Below, one piece after another: positions 42,321-51,478 of a stretch of 64,000 nucleotides of DNA; the stretch's first letter is position 1; each line of letters begins with the position of its first letter. Origin of the DNA: Gaiellasilicea sp963745775. GTDB taxonomy: Bacteria; Actinomycetota; Thermoleophilia; Gaiellales; Gaiellaceae. The notes beneath the pieces are model-generated. The model was not told the DNA's origin and searched no databases. It was given only the letters and a program-made list of their open reading frames with translations. The position numbers were made by a program, and so were the translations under genes. The stretch is taken from positions 62,001-126,000 of the forward strand of contig CAVUYY010000009.1 in assembly GCA_963745775.1 (NCBI GenBank), read 5' to 3'.

Positions 42321-44456
42321 CCGTCGCCGCAACCGAACGCGAGCAGACGCGCGCCCGCTATCCGGACGAGGAGGGCTACGTCGAGCGCGACGGCGTGCGC
42401 GTCTTCTACGAGGTCTACGGCGACTCGCCGACGACCTTCCTGCTCTTCCCGACCTCGCCGATCTCGCACTCGCGGCTCTGGAAGGCGCAGGTCCCATATC
42501 TCTCGCGCCACTTTCGCGTCGTCACGTTCGACCCGCGCGGGAACGGACGCTCCGACCGGCCGAGCACCGCTGAGGCGTACTCGTACTGGGAGATCATGAA
42601 GGACGGCCGCGCTGTTCTCGAGGCGACCGGGGCGGAGACCGCGCTCCTGGGCGGACTCTGCGACGGCGGCGGCTACGCGCTCATGCTCGCCGCGACGGAC
42701 CCCGCACTCGCGCTCGGCGTCGCGGCGATCTCGCCCTCCGTACCCCGCCTCACGCCGGGACATCCGAACTATCGCCGCTATCCGTCGACCAGAGCCGCTC
42801 GACACCGATGAGGGCTGGGCCAAGTGGAACGTCCACTACTGGCAGCGCGACTTCCGCGGGTTCCTCGAGTTCTTCTTCTCGCAGCAGCTCCCCGAGCCGC
42901 ACTCGACGAAGCAGATCGAGGACTGCGTTCGGTGGGGACTCGACGGAGGCGTGCAGTCGCTCGTCCTCGCCGACGAGGAGGCCCCGCCGCCGTTCGCGAC
43001 CGCAGAGGAGGCGCGCGATCTCGTCGCACGCGTCCGGTGCCCCGTGCTCGTCGTCCACGGTGAGCTGGACAACTGCCAGACGCGCGAGCGGGCGCTCACG
43101 GTCGCGGAGCTCACGGGCGGAAGGTTCGTCGGGCTCGAGGGCGCGGGGCACATCCCGACGGCGCGGCACCCGGTGAAGGTGAACGGCCTGCTCAAGGAGT
43201 TCGCGGACGAGGTCGTACCGCCCGCGCCGAAGGCGAGGACGTGGACGCGGGCGCTCAGCCGGCGCCGCCGCGCGCTCTACGTCTCCTCGCCGATCGGGCT
43301 CGGGCATGCCCGCCGCGACGTCGCGATCGCGAAGGAGCTCCGCAAGCTCCATCCCGACCTCGAGATCGACTGGCTCGCGCAGCATCCGGTGACGGCGGTG
43401 CTCGAGGCCGAAGGGGAGCGGATCCATCCCGCGAGCGCGCTGCTCGCGAACGAGTCGGCGCACATCGAGAGCGAGTCGGCCGAGCACGACCTGCACGCGT
43501 TCCAGGCGATCCGGCGGATGGACGAGATCCTCGTCGCCAACTTCATGCTCTTCCTCGACCTGGTGCGCGACGAGCACTACGACCTCTGGATCGGCGACGA
43601 GGCGTGGGAGGTCGACTACTTCCTGCACGAGAACCCGGAGCTGAAGTCGGCGGCCTACGTCTGGCTGACCGACTTCGTCGGCTGGCTGCCGATGGACGAT
43701 GGAGGCGAGCACGAGGCCTTCCTCACCACCGACTACAACGCCGAGATGATCGAGCACATCGCGCGCTTCCCGCGGATCCGCGACCGGGCCGTGTTCGTCG
43801 GCAATCCGGAGGACGTCGTGCCGAACTCGTTCGGCGCCGAGCTGCCCGGGATCCGCGACTGGACGGAGCAGCACTACGACTTCGCGGGGTACGTGACCGG
43901 GTTCGAGCCCGTCGCCGACCGCGAGAAGCTGCGCCACGAGCTCGGGTACAGGCCGGAGGAGCAGGTCTGCATCGTCACCGTGGGCGGCTCGGGCGTCGGC
44001 GGCGACCTGCTGCGCCACGTCATAGCCGCGTTCCCGGAGGCGAAAGCGCACGTGCCCGGCCTGCGGATGATCGTCGTCGCCGGCCCGCGGATCGACCCGG
44101 CGACGCTTCCCTCGCATGAGGGCCTCGAGGTCAGGGCGTACGTCCACGATCTCTACCGCCATCTCGCCGCCTGCGACCTCGCCGTGGTGCAAGGCGGTCT
44201 GACGACGTCGATGGAGCTGACGGCGAACCAGCGGCCGTTCCTCTACTTCCCGCTGCGCCACCATTTCGAGCAGAACTTCCACGTGCGGCACCGGCTCGAG
44301 CGCTACGGCGCCGGGCGCCGGATGGACTTCGAGACGGACGGCCCGACCGAGATCGCGGCCGCGATCGCCGAGGAGATCGGGCGCGAAGTCGACTACCGGC
44401 CGGTCGAGTCGGACGGCGCAGCCCGCGCGGCCGCGCTCATCGCGGAGCTGCTCTAG
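42317..44456 (+). CDS. Alpha/beta hydrolase fused to a GT-B glycosyltransferase (one frame break)
   Basis: A chain of about 712 residues. Residues 1-~290 are an alpha/beta hydrolase paralogous to the previous gene, but the elbow reads LLGGLCDGGGYAL, with Cys in place of the usual Ser. The Asp (VVHGELDNCQ) and His (LEGAGHIPTARHP) remain. After a basic linker, a GT-B fold follows: ALYVSSPIGLGHARRDVAIA, VTVGGSGVGGDLL, and LAVVQGGLTTSMELTANQRP, the MurG/MGT-like nucleotide-sugar site. A frame change near 42790 fits one inserted base. It ends the TetR operon. Substrates are unknown. Confidence 0.8.
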
Positions 44457-44478
44457 GCCGCCGCACCATTCGGGCGGC
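44457..44478 (+). terminator. Weak candidate terminator after the hydrolase-glycosyltransferase gene
   Basis: GCCGCC and GGCGGC can pair around a 10-base loop immediately after the stop codon. The stem is short and no T-run follows, so the call rests mainly on position. Confidence 0.4.
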
Positions 44479-44540
44479 TGATCGATCCGAGCAGGAATCG
44501 TCATCGCGCCGCGACGGGCGCTACCTCTACCGTGGATCCC

Positions 44541-45497
44541 ATGTCGCAGGGGTCGATCTCGCGGCGCGGGGCGTTGCTCTTCGCCGCGATGTGCGTGATC
44601 TGGGGGATCCCGTACCTCCTGATCCGGGTCGCGGTCGAGGAGCTCTCACCGGCGATGCTCGTGCTCGCCCGCACCTCGGTCGCCGCGTTGCTCTTACTCC
44701 CGATCGCCGCGTTCAGGCGCGAGCTCCGGCCGCTGCGCCCCTACTGGCTGCCACTGCTCGCCTTCGCCACGATCGAGATCGCCGTGCCGTGGACTCTGCT
44801 CGGAGCGGCCGAGCAGGAGATCTCGAGCTCGCTCACCGGGCTCCTGCTCGCGGCGGTGCCGATCGTCGGTGTCGTGATCGCGCGGACGACCGGCGCGCGC
44901 GAGCGGCTCGGGCGCCAGAACGGAATCGGGCTCCTGCTCGGACTGCTCGGGGTCGCGGCGATCGTCGGTGTGAACCTGGAGGGTGCGAGCTCTGTTGCGA
45001 TCGCCCAGGTCGGCGTCGTCGCGGTCTGCTACGCGGTCGGGCCGGCGATCCTCGTGCGCTGGCTCTCGGACGCCCCGGGGCTCGGCGTGATCGCAGTCTC
45101 CCTCGGCGTCACCGCCGTCGCCTTCGCCCCGATCGCCGCGTTCAGCGTGCCCGAGCAGATGCCGTCGGCGAAGGTGGTCGGCTCGGTGCTGGGCTTGGCG
45201 GTCGTCTGCACGGCGGTCGCCTTCCTGTTCTTCTTCGCGCTGATCGCCGAGATCGGGCCCGTACGCCCGACCCTGATGACCTACGTCAACCCTGCGGTCG
45301 CCGCCGTGCTCGGCGTCGCGCTCCTCGACGAGCGGTTCACGGTCGGGATGGGGATCGGCTTCGCGCTCGTGCTGGCCGGATCGGCGCTCGCGATGCGGCC
45401 GAGCACTAGAGCGCCGGCAGGCTCTGCCGACCTCTCAGCGTCGGCTCGAACAGGTCACCCAGCTCCTCGACCCGCTCCAGCACGGCCGCCATCGTGA
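44541..45497 (+). CDS. EamA/DMT family transporter
   Basis: A ten-helix drug/metabolite exporter. The two EamA repeats are visible: LFAAMCVIWGIPYLLIRVAV at the start, and VGVVAVCYAVGPAILVRWL to LMTYVNPAVAAVLGVALLDE, with the conserved Pro-x-x-A pattern in the ninth helix. The last helix is GMGIGFALVLAGSALAM. The final ~30 residues (APAGSADLSASARTG onward) run antisense to the next gene by 92 bases and are unlike the family, so a late sequence error may hide an earlier stop near 45409. ATG 44541 or GTG 44532. Cargo unknown. Confidence 0.88.
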   Translation: MSQGSISRRGALLFAAMCVIWGIPYLLIRVAVEELSPAMLVLARTSVAALLLLPIAAFRRELRPLRPYWLPLLAFATIEIAVPWTLLGAAEQEISSSLTGLLLAAVPIVGVVIARTTGARERLGRQNGIGLLLGLLGVAAIVGVNLEGASSVAIAQVGVVAVCYAVGPAILVRWLSDAPGLGVIAVSLGVTAVAFAPIAAFSVPEQMPSAKVVGSVLGLAVVCTAVAFLFFFALIAEIGPVRPTLMTYVNPAVAAVLGVALLDERFTVGMGIGFALVLAGSALAMRPSTRAPAGSADLSASARTGHPAPRPAPARPPS

Positions 45498-46275
45498 ACC
45501 GACTCGGGTCGAGCTTCGGCGTCAGCTCGTCCCACTCGAGCGGGGTCGAGACCGGCGCGCCCGGCTTCGGGCGGACGGAGTAGGCCGACGCGATCGTCCG
45601 GCCGGGGCCGTTCTGGTGGAAGTCGAGGAGGACGCCGACTCGCTTCTTCTTGAGCCACTCCGTCGTGATCACGCCGGGGTTCTCCTCCGCCAGCCGCTTC
45701 GAGACCGTCTCGGCGAACGCATGCGTCCTGTCGAAGCCGTAGCGGCGCGCGATCGGGATGAGCACGTGGATCCCGTCGGCGCCGCTCGTCTTCACGTACG
45801 AGCGCAGCTCGAGCCCGTCGAGCGCCTCCTTCACGAGCAGCGCGGCGCGCACGGCCAGCGGGAACTCGCCTTCGGGCGGGTCGAGGTCGAAGAGGACGTA
45901 GTCGGGCCGGTCCGGCTTGTCGACGCGCGAGTACCAGGCGTTCATGTCGATGCAGTGCATCTGCACCATCCAGAGGAGCGCCTCGGGCGAGTTGACGAGC
46001 GGGAAGTCGACCTCCCGCGAGCCGCCTTCTCGCGGGTGCGTCGTGAAGGTGCGCGTCGGCAGCCAGTCCGGGATCCCCTTCGGCGCCTGCTTCTGGAAGA
46101 ACGAGCCGCCGGCGATCCCCTCGCGCCAGCGCTTCATCGTGAACGGCCGGTCGCGCAGGTGGGGGACGAGCGTCGGTGCGACGGCGTCGTAGTAGGCGAA
46201 GAGCTCGCCCTTCGTGATCCCGCTTTCCGGGAACAACACCCGATCTGCACTGCTCAGACGAACCTCGCGAGCCAT
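45406..46275 (-). CDS. LigD-type DNA polymerase/primase domain (stand-alone)
   Basis: 289 residues of the archaeo-eukaryotic primase-like polymerase domain found in bacterial LigD and used in Ku-dependent end joining. Seen are RPFTMKRWREGIAGGSFFQK, MHCIDMNAWYSRVDKPDRPD, the metal-binding YVLFDLDPPEG, VKTSGADGIHVLIPIARRY with the catalytic His, and TIASAYSVRPKPGAPVSTPL. No ligase or nuclease domain is attached and no ku gene lies in this window. Its start overlaps the P-loop gene by about 22 bases on the same strand. Confidence 0.92.
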   Translation of the reverse strand: MAREVRLSSADRVLFPESGITKGELFAYYDAVAPTLVPHLRDRPFTMKRWREGIAGGSFFQKQAPKGIPDWLPTRTFTTHPREGGSREVDFPLVNSPEALLWMVQMHCIDMNAWYSRVDKPDRPDYVLFDLDPPEGEFPLAVRAALLVKEALDGLELRSYVKTSGADGIHVLIPIARRYGFDRTHAFAETVSKRLAEENPGVITTEWLKKKRVGVLLDFHQNGPGRTIASAYSVRPKPGAPVSTPLEWDELTPKLDPSRFTMAAVLERVEELGDLFEPTLRGRQSLPAL

Positions 46276-46769
46276 TGGGTCACCTCCTTCGGCGACCGCA
46301 GTCGGACGACGTTGTATGGCGCAAGCCTCGCGGGATAGTCGCGCCGGTGCCGCGGATGGTTGCGGAGTGCGTACCAGATCAGCGAGTTGCGGCTGAAGAA
46401 GACGTTGCGGAACGACTCGCGGTTGCTGTTCCAGAGGACTTCACGGCGCGCTACCCGTCGGATTGTCCGGCGGATCAGTCGCGGCAGCCAGACGCGCACC
46501 GGCAGGTCGAGCCACACGACGACGTCGGCGTTGCCCAGCACCAGATCGCCGAGCTTCGCCCAGTAACCGCCGTCGATCACCCACGCCTCCCCGGCCACGA
46601 TTGGCTCGACCTTCGCGCGAAAGTCCTCCGCGCTCAGCTCCGTCCAGTTCGGCCCGTGGTGGATCGCATCGAGCTCGACGAACGGCACGTCGAGCCGGCG
46701 TGCGAGCTCGCGTCCGAGCGTCGTCTTGCCACAGGAGCTAGCGGTTGCCACGATCGCGACTCTCCTCAC
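46254..46769 (-). CDS. P-loop adenylate kinase-like protein
   Basis: A 171-residue small nucleoside-kinase-fold protein. VAIVATASSCGKTTLGRELA is the Walker A region, with an unusual SSCGKTT spelling. FVELDAIHHGPNWTELSAEDFR, WVIDGGYWAKLGDLVL and the Arg-rich lid RLIRRTIRRVARREVLWN match the group often annotated as DNA topology modulation or adenylate kinase-like. GTG 46769 overlaps the peptidase E stop by four bases, so the pair is coupled. Substrate unknown. Confidence 0.82.
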   Translation of the reverse strand: MRRVAIVATASSCGKTTLGRELARRLDVPFVELDAIHHGPNWTELSAEDFRAKVEPIVAGEAWVIDGGYWAKLGDLVLGNADVVVWLDLPVRVWLPRLIRRTIRRVARREVLWNSNRESFRNVFFSRNSLIWYALRNHPRHRRDYPARLAPYNVVRLRSPKEVTQWLARFV

Positions 46770-47443
46770 AGCAGCCGCGCTTCGAGCGGCTCCTCGCCGT
46801 CGGCGGTGACGCGGTAACCGCGGGCGTCCGTCCGCTGGCTGACGACCTCGCGCAGCTCGGTGCCTTCGAAGTGGAAGGCCGCGTCGTCGTCGGCGGCGTA
46901 TCCGGGCGGCAGCACCCCTTCGCGCACGAGCCGCGTGTAGGTCGGCCGCCGTTCCAGCTCGCCGTCGTAGTGCGGGCAGAAGCTTCCGGCGAGCAGGCCG
47001 AGCCCACCGCCGAGCGCGCGCAGCGTCGGCCCGAACGAGTCGGTGACCGAGTCCTCGAACCAGCAATTGGCGCCCGCGCTCATGCCGCCGACGACGGCGC
47101 CGCGTTCCCAGGCCTCGCGAAGCGCCCGGTCGATCCCGTGCACACGCCAGATCGCGAGCATGTTCGCGGTGTTGCCGCCGCCGACGTAGATCACGTCCTG
47201 GCTCGCGACGTGCTCCGCCGGCGCCTCGGGCACGCCGAACAGCGTCACGTGACTCGGCTCGCAGCCGCGGGCCGTGAACTCCTCGTAGAAGCGCACGATC
47301 CACTCGGGCTTCTCGCCGCCCGCCGTCGGCAGGTAGCAGACGCGCGGCCGGCTCGATCGGGCGAGACCGAGCAGGAAATCCTCGATCCGGGAATCGCGGC
47401 TGAACAGGGCGCCGCCGCCCATCGCGAGAACATGGCCGCTCAC
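46766..47443 (-). CDS. Peptidase S51 (peptidase E / cyanophycinase-like)
   Basis: About 225 residues. GGGALFSRDSRIEDFLLGLA begins the domain and VIYVGGGNTANMLAIWR is a family block. The nucleophile Ser is in VVGGMSAGANCWFED, and FCPHYDGELERRPTY follows. Such enzymes cleave Asp-X dipeptides or related substrates. GTG 47443 is preferred because an upstream start at 47470 would overlap the divergent ppdK start. Co-transcribed with the P-loop and LigD-pol genes on the minus strand. Confidence 0.9.
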   Translation of the reverse strand: MSGHVLAMGGGALFSRDSRIEDFLLGLARSSRPRVCYLPTAGGEKPEWIVRFYEEFTARGCEPSHVTLFGVPEAPAEHVASQDVIYVGGGNTANMLAIWRVHGIDRALREAWERGAVVGGMSAGANCWFEDSVTDSFGPTLRALGGGLGLLAGSFCPHYDGELERRPTYTRLVREGVLPPGYAADDDAAFHFEGTELREVVSQRTDARGYRVTADGEEPLEARLL

Positions 47444-47468
47444 GCGGCGAGTGTAGATTCCCCGCGGC

Positions 47469-50063
47469 ATGCGCTACGTCTACGCCTTCGACGAGGAGAC
47501 GACCGGTGGCCGGGAGCTCCTCGGCGGCAAGGGGATCGGGCTCGCGGAGATGACGGCGCTGGGCGTCCCCGTCCCCGCGGGCTTCACGATCACGACCGAC
47601 GCCTGTCGCGCTTACATGGCGGCCGACAACACGCTTCCCGACGGGCTCGACGCCGAAGTAGCGGAGCACATCGCCGCGCTCGAGGGCAAGGCCGGCAAGC
47701 GCTTCGGGGATTCCGACGATCCGCTGCTCGTCTCCGTCCGCTCAGGCGCGGCCGTCTCGATGCCCGGGATGATGGACACGATCCTGAACCTCGGCCTCAA
47801 CGACGACGCCGTCGCCGGGCTCGCGAAGACGACCGGCAACGCGCGCTTCGCCTACGACTCCTACCGCCGGCTGATCCAGATGTACGGCGAGGTCGTGGAG
47901 GGGGTCGAGGGCTACCGCTTCGAGCAGGCACTCACCGACCTCAAGTCCACGCGCGACGTCAAGCAGGACACCGACCTCGCCGAGTCCGATCTCGCCGAGC
48001 TGATCGAGACCTTCAAACGGATCTACGAGGACGAGACGGGTGGCCCGTTCCCGCAGGACGCGCGTGCCCAGCTCGAGCGCGCCGTCCGCGCCGTCTTCGA
48101 CTCCTGGAACTCACCGCGGGCTCAGGTCTACCGGCGCACCTACGAGATCCCGGACGACATCGGCACCGCCGTCAACGTCGTCCAGATGGTCTTCGGGAAC
48201 AAGGGCGACACCTCCGGGACGGGCGTCTGCTTCACCCGGGACCCGTCGACCGGCGAGAGCCGGCTCTACGGCGAGTTCCTCCAGAACGCGCAGGGCGAGG
48301 ACGTCGTCGCCGGAATCCGGACGCCCGAGCCGATCGAGCGGATGAACGAGCTCCTGCCGGAGGCGTACGAGCAGCTGCTCGCGACGATCGCCCGGCTCGA
48401 GGAGCACTACCGCGACATGCAGGACATCGAGTTCACGGTCGAGGAATCGACGCTCTATCTCCTCCAGACGCGCTCGGCGAAGCGAACGGCGGCGGCGGCG
48501 CTGCGCGCGGCGGTCGAGATGGTCGAGGAGGGGCTGATCTCGAAGGAGGAGGCGGTCGCGCGGATCGACCCCGCGCAGCTCGACCAGCTCCTCCACCCGA
48601 TGATCGACCCTGCCGCCGAGGTGACGGTTGTCGCGAAGGGCCTCAACGCCTCGCCCGGCGCCGCATCCGGAACGATCGTCTTCGACGCCGACACGGCCGA
48701 GGAGCGCGGCAAGGCGGGGGAGAGCGTGATCCTCGTCCGCTGGGAGACGACCCCGGACGACTTCCACGGGATGGTGCAGGCGAAGGGGATCCTGACCGCC
48801 CACGGCGGGCTCACCTCGCATGCGGCGGTCGTCGCACGGGGGATGGGAACGCCGTGCGTGACCGGCTGCGAGGCGCTGCACGTCGACGTGAAGGCGAAGA
48901 CGGCGCGGCTGCCCGGACACGAGCTGAAGGAAGGCGACACGATCACGATCAACGGCGGCACCGGCGAGGTGATCGTCGGCTCGGTTCCGCTCGTGCCGCC
49001 GCAGCTCAACGACGACTTCACGGCGATCCTCGAGTGGGCCGACGGGTTCAGGCGGCTGAAGGTGCGCACGAACGCCGACACGCCCGAGGACTCGGCCAAG
49101 GCCCGCGAGTTCGGCGCGGAGGGAATCGGCCTCTGCCGGACCGAGCACATGTTCGCGGAGGCCGAGCGGCTCGGGCTCGTGCGCGAGATGATCCTCGCCG
49201 CCGACGAGGAGGGCCGCCGCGCCGCGCTCGACCGGCTCCTGCCGATCCAGCAGGGGGACTTCGAGGGGATCTTCGAGGCGATGGCCGGGTTGCCGGTGAC
49301 GATCCGCCTCCTCGACTGGCCGCTGCACGAGTTCCTGCCGGCGCTCGAGGAGACGACCGACGAGCGGCTGCGCGAGCGGATTCGCTCGCTCCAGGAGGCG
49401 AATCCGATGCTCGGCTGGCGCGCCTGCCGGCTCGGGCTCTCGTTCCCGGAGATCTACGAGATGCAGGTGCGGGCGATCGTCCGGGCGGCGATCGCGGTGC
49501 GCGAGCGAACCGGCGCCGCGCCGCTCGTCGAGATCATGCACCCGCTCGTCGGCTTCGGCGAGGAGCTGAGACGCCTGCGCGAGCTGACGGTGCGCGTGGC
49601 CGGCGAGGAGGGCGAGCTCGAGTACCTCGTCGGGACGATGATCGAGCTCCCGCGCGCGTGCATTCGTGCCGACGAGATCGCCGAGCACGCGGACTTCTTC
49701 TCCTTCGGCACGAACGACCTCACCCAGACCGCGCTCGGGATCTCCCGCGACGACGGCGGCCGCTTCCTCTCCCAGTACCTCGAGTCGGGCGTGCTCGAGC
49801 GCGACCCGTTCGAGACGATCGACCAGGCGGGCGTCGGCGACCTGATGCGGATCGCGGTCGAGCGGGGGAGAGATACGCGCGACGATCTCAAGCTCGGGAT
49901 CTGCGGCGAGCACGGCGGCGAGCCGAAGTCGGTCGCCTTCTGCCACGAGCTCGGGCTCGAGTACGTGAGTTGCAGCCCGTATCGCGTCCCGCTCGCGCGG
50001 TTAGCGGCGGCTCAAGCGGCGCTCGCGGAACAGGGCGTCAGCGTCGTCGCGATCGGCGGCTGA
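47469..50063 (+). CDS. ppdK: Pyruvate, phosphate dikinase
   Basis: Reversibly makes PEP from pyruvate, ATP and Pi. 864 residues. The nucleotide-binding domain starts YVYAFDEETTGGRELLGGKG and contains VSVRSGAAVSMPGMMDT. The phosphohistidine motif is GGLTSHAAVVARGMGTPC, its Thr being the regulatory site targeted by the DUF299 protein encoded at 38263. The PEP domain has FGTNDLTQTALGISRDD and the essential Cys in VSCSPYRVPLARLAAAQ. ATG 47469. Monocistronic, divergent from peptidase E. Confidence 0.97.
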   Translation: MRYVYAFDEETTGGRELLGGKGIGLAEMTALGVPVPAGFTITTDACRAYMAADNTLPDGLDAEVAEHIAALEGKAGKRFGDSDDPLLVSVRSGAAVSMPGMMDTILNLGLNDDAVAGLAKTTGNARFAYDSYRRLIQMYGEVVEGVEGYRFEQALTDLKSTRDVKQDTDLAESDLAELIETFKRIYEDETGGPFPQDARAQLERAVRAVFDSWNSPRAQVYRRTYEIPDDIGTAVNVVQMVFGNKGDTSGTGVCFTRDPSTGESRLYGEFLQNAQGEDVVAGIRTPEPIERMNELLPEAYEQLLATIARLEEHYRDMQDIEFTVEESTLYLLQTRSAKRTAAAALRAAVEMVEEGLISKEEAVARIDPAQLDQLLHPMIDPAAEVTVVAKGLNASPGAASGTIVFDADTAEERGKAGESVILVRWETTPDDFHGMVQAKGILTAHGGLTSHAAVVARGMGTPCVTGCEALHVDVKAKTARLPGHELKEGDTITINGGTGEVIVGSVPLVPPQLNDDFTAILEWADGFRRLKVRTNADTPEDSAKAREFGAEGIGLCRTEHMFAEAERLGLVREMILAADEEGRRAALDRLLPIQQGDFEGIFEAMAGLPVTIRLLDWPLHEFLPALEETTDERLRERIRSLQEANPMLGWRACRLGLSFPEIYEMQVRAIVRAAIAVRERTGAAPLVEIMHPLVGFGEELRRLRELTVRVAGEEGELEYLVGTMIELPRACIRADEIAEHADFFSFGTNDLTQTALGISRDDGGRFLSQYLESGVLERDPFETIDQAGVGDLMRIAVERGRDTRDDLKLGICGEHGGEPKSVAFCHELGLEYVSCSPYRVPLARLAAAQAALAEQGVSVVAIGG

Positions 50064-50072
50064 TCCTTCCCG

Positions 50073-50933
50073 CTACGCGTAGCCGCGCACGGTCCAGTAG
50101 GCCACGAGCACGCTCGCGACGCCGACCGCGACGAACCCCAGGGCGCCGACGAGGCCCACGCGGCCGTAGGCTCCGTGGCCCTTGCCGAAACGGGAGAGCA
50201 CGAGCCCGCAGAGGACGCCGCCGACAAACCCGCCGACATGGCCGCCGATCGAGATGTTCGGGACGATGAACGAGATCGCCAGGTTGATCACCACGATCCC
50301 GAGCGCCTGTCCGCCGAGCACGTTGTAGCCCTGCCGCTCGAAGACGACCGCGGCCCCGAGGATCCCGAAGAGCGCGCCCGAGGCGCCGACGGTGATCGCC
50401 TCCGGCTCGAGCAGCAGCGCTCCGGCCGCCCCCGCGAGCGCGGAGACGAGGTACAGCGCGACGAAGCGCGCATGGCCGATCGCAGCCTCCATCGGGCCGC
50501 CGATCCACCAGAGGAAGAGCATGTTGAAGGCCAGGTGGATCAGGCTCGCGTGCAGGAAGGCGCTCGTGAGCAGGCGCCACCAGTCGCCGTTCGCGACGAG
50601 CGGCCCGAAGAGCGCCCAGTCGGCGAAGAGCTCGCCGCCGTTGCGGGTCAGCGAGGCGCCCTGCGCCAGGTTGAGCAGGAAGACGGCGACGTTCGCGCCG
50701 ATCAGCACCTTCGTCACGATCAGCGCGTCGGTGAGCGCGAAGCGCGTCGCCCGCGCCTGTCGCTTGAGCGCCGGGCCGGACATCGCCGGCTGCTTGCCCC
50801 CGGCGTGCTCCGGACAGCGGATCCCGACCGGCGCGAAGCGCATGCAGTCGGGACAGATCCCGCGGCCGCACTCGGAGCACGAGACACCGGTTTCCCGGTT
50901 CGGGTGGCGGTAGCAGGTCATCGTCTCGGCCAT
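50073..50933 (-). CDS. Rhomboid family intramembrane serine protease with zinc-binding N-terminus
   Basis: 286 residues. The N-terminus (CYRHPNRETGVSCSECGRGI, CPDCMRFAPVGIRCPEH) is a Cys/His B-box-like zinc ribbon common in actinobacterial rhomboids. Six or more helices follow, with HASLIHLAFNMLFLWWIGGP, the catalytic Ser in VGASGALFGILGA and the His in IGGHVGGFVGGVLCG. The dyad is complete. Start 50933; 50921 is an alternative. Convergent with ppdK and divergent from the GAF gene. Confidence 0.94.
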   Translation of the reverse strand: MAETMTCYRHPNRETGVSCSECGRGICPDCMRFAPVGIRCPEHAGGKQPAMSGPALKRQARATRFALTDALIVTKVLIGANVAVFLLNLAQGASLTRNGGELFADWALFGPLVANGDWWRLLTSAFLHASLIHLAFNMLFLWWIGGPMEAAIGHARFVALYLVSALAGAAGALLLEPEAITVGASGALFGILGAAVVFERQGYNVLGGQALGIVVINLAISFIVPNISIGGHVGGFVGGVLCGLVLSRFGKGHGAYGRVGLVGALGFVAVGVASVLVAYWTVRGYA

Positions 50934-50951
50934 CGCATCTAGCCTAGCCAG

Positions 50952-51470
50952 ATGACCGATCGGCAAGACTCCAGACAGAGCGACAGCGAGCTGCTGCAGC
51001 GCCTCGAAGGGATCTACGCGAGCGCCGGCTTGCTCACGCCGACAGATCGGGCGGCGCTCGCCGTCGTAGCCGAGCTCGGCTCGGTGAGCGCGGATGCCGC
51101 GTTCGTCGCAACGCTCTCCGACGACGGGGCGAGGATCGAGGTCGCACGCGTGACGCCGGCCTCGGAGGCGCCGGTGCGGCTCGCGTTCCCGGTCAACGCG
51201 CCGTACCCGCTCGCCGAGGTGCTGCGCCGTCAGACCGCGCTCTTCATCGAGAGCAACGAGCGGCTCGCCTGCGATCACCCCGGTCTCGTCCGCGTCGAGG
51301 CGGCCGATCACGCCTGCGCCACCGTTCCCCTGCGCGGCCCGGGCGGACGGTTGCTCGGGGCGATGAACCTCGGCTTCGCGACGCCTCATGCGTTCGGCGA
51401 CGCCGAGCGGGCGGCGATCGAAGCGCTCGGCGAGAAGTGTGCCGCGGCGCTCCAGGACGCGGAGTCGTAG
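50952..51470 (+). CDS. GAF domain protein
   Basis: A 172-residue single GAF domain: LQRLEGIYASAGLLTPTDRA as leading helix, then VEAADHACATVPLRGPGGRL and LGAMNLGFATPHAFGDAERA, the strand-helix end typical of GAF. No output domain is attached. It may sense a small molecule or redox state for another protein. Its stop lies 8 bases before the photolyase start, so the two may be co-expressed. Confidence 0.82.
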   Translation: MTDRQDSRQSDSELLQRLEGIYASAGLLTPTDRAALAVVAELGSVSADAAFVATLSDDGARIEVARVTPASEAPVRLAFPVNAPYPLAEVLRRQTALFIESNERLACDHPGLVRVEAADHACATVPLRGPGGRLLGAMNLGFATPHAFGDAERAAIEALGEKCAAALQDAES

Positions 51471-51478
51471 CCGAGCCG

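Noticed and set aside
48111..49946. Long minus-strand open frame opposite ppdK
   Set aside because: Low-complexity shadow (charged residues, no motif) fully covered by the well-supported ppdK gene.
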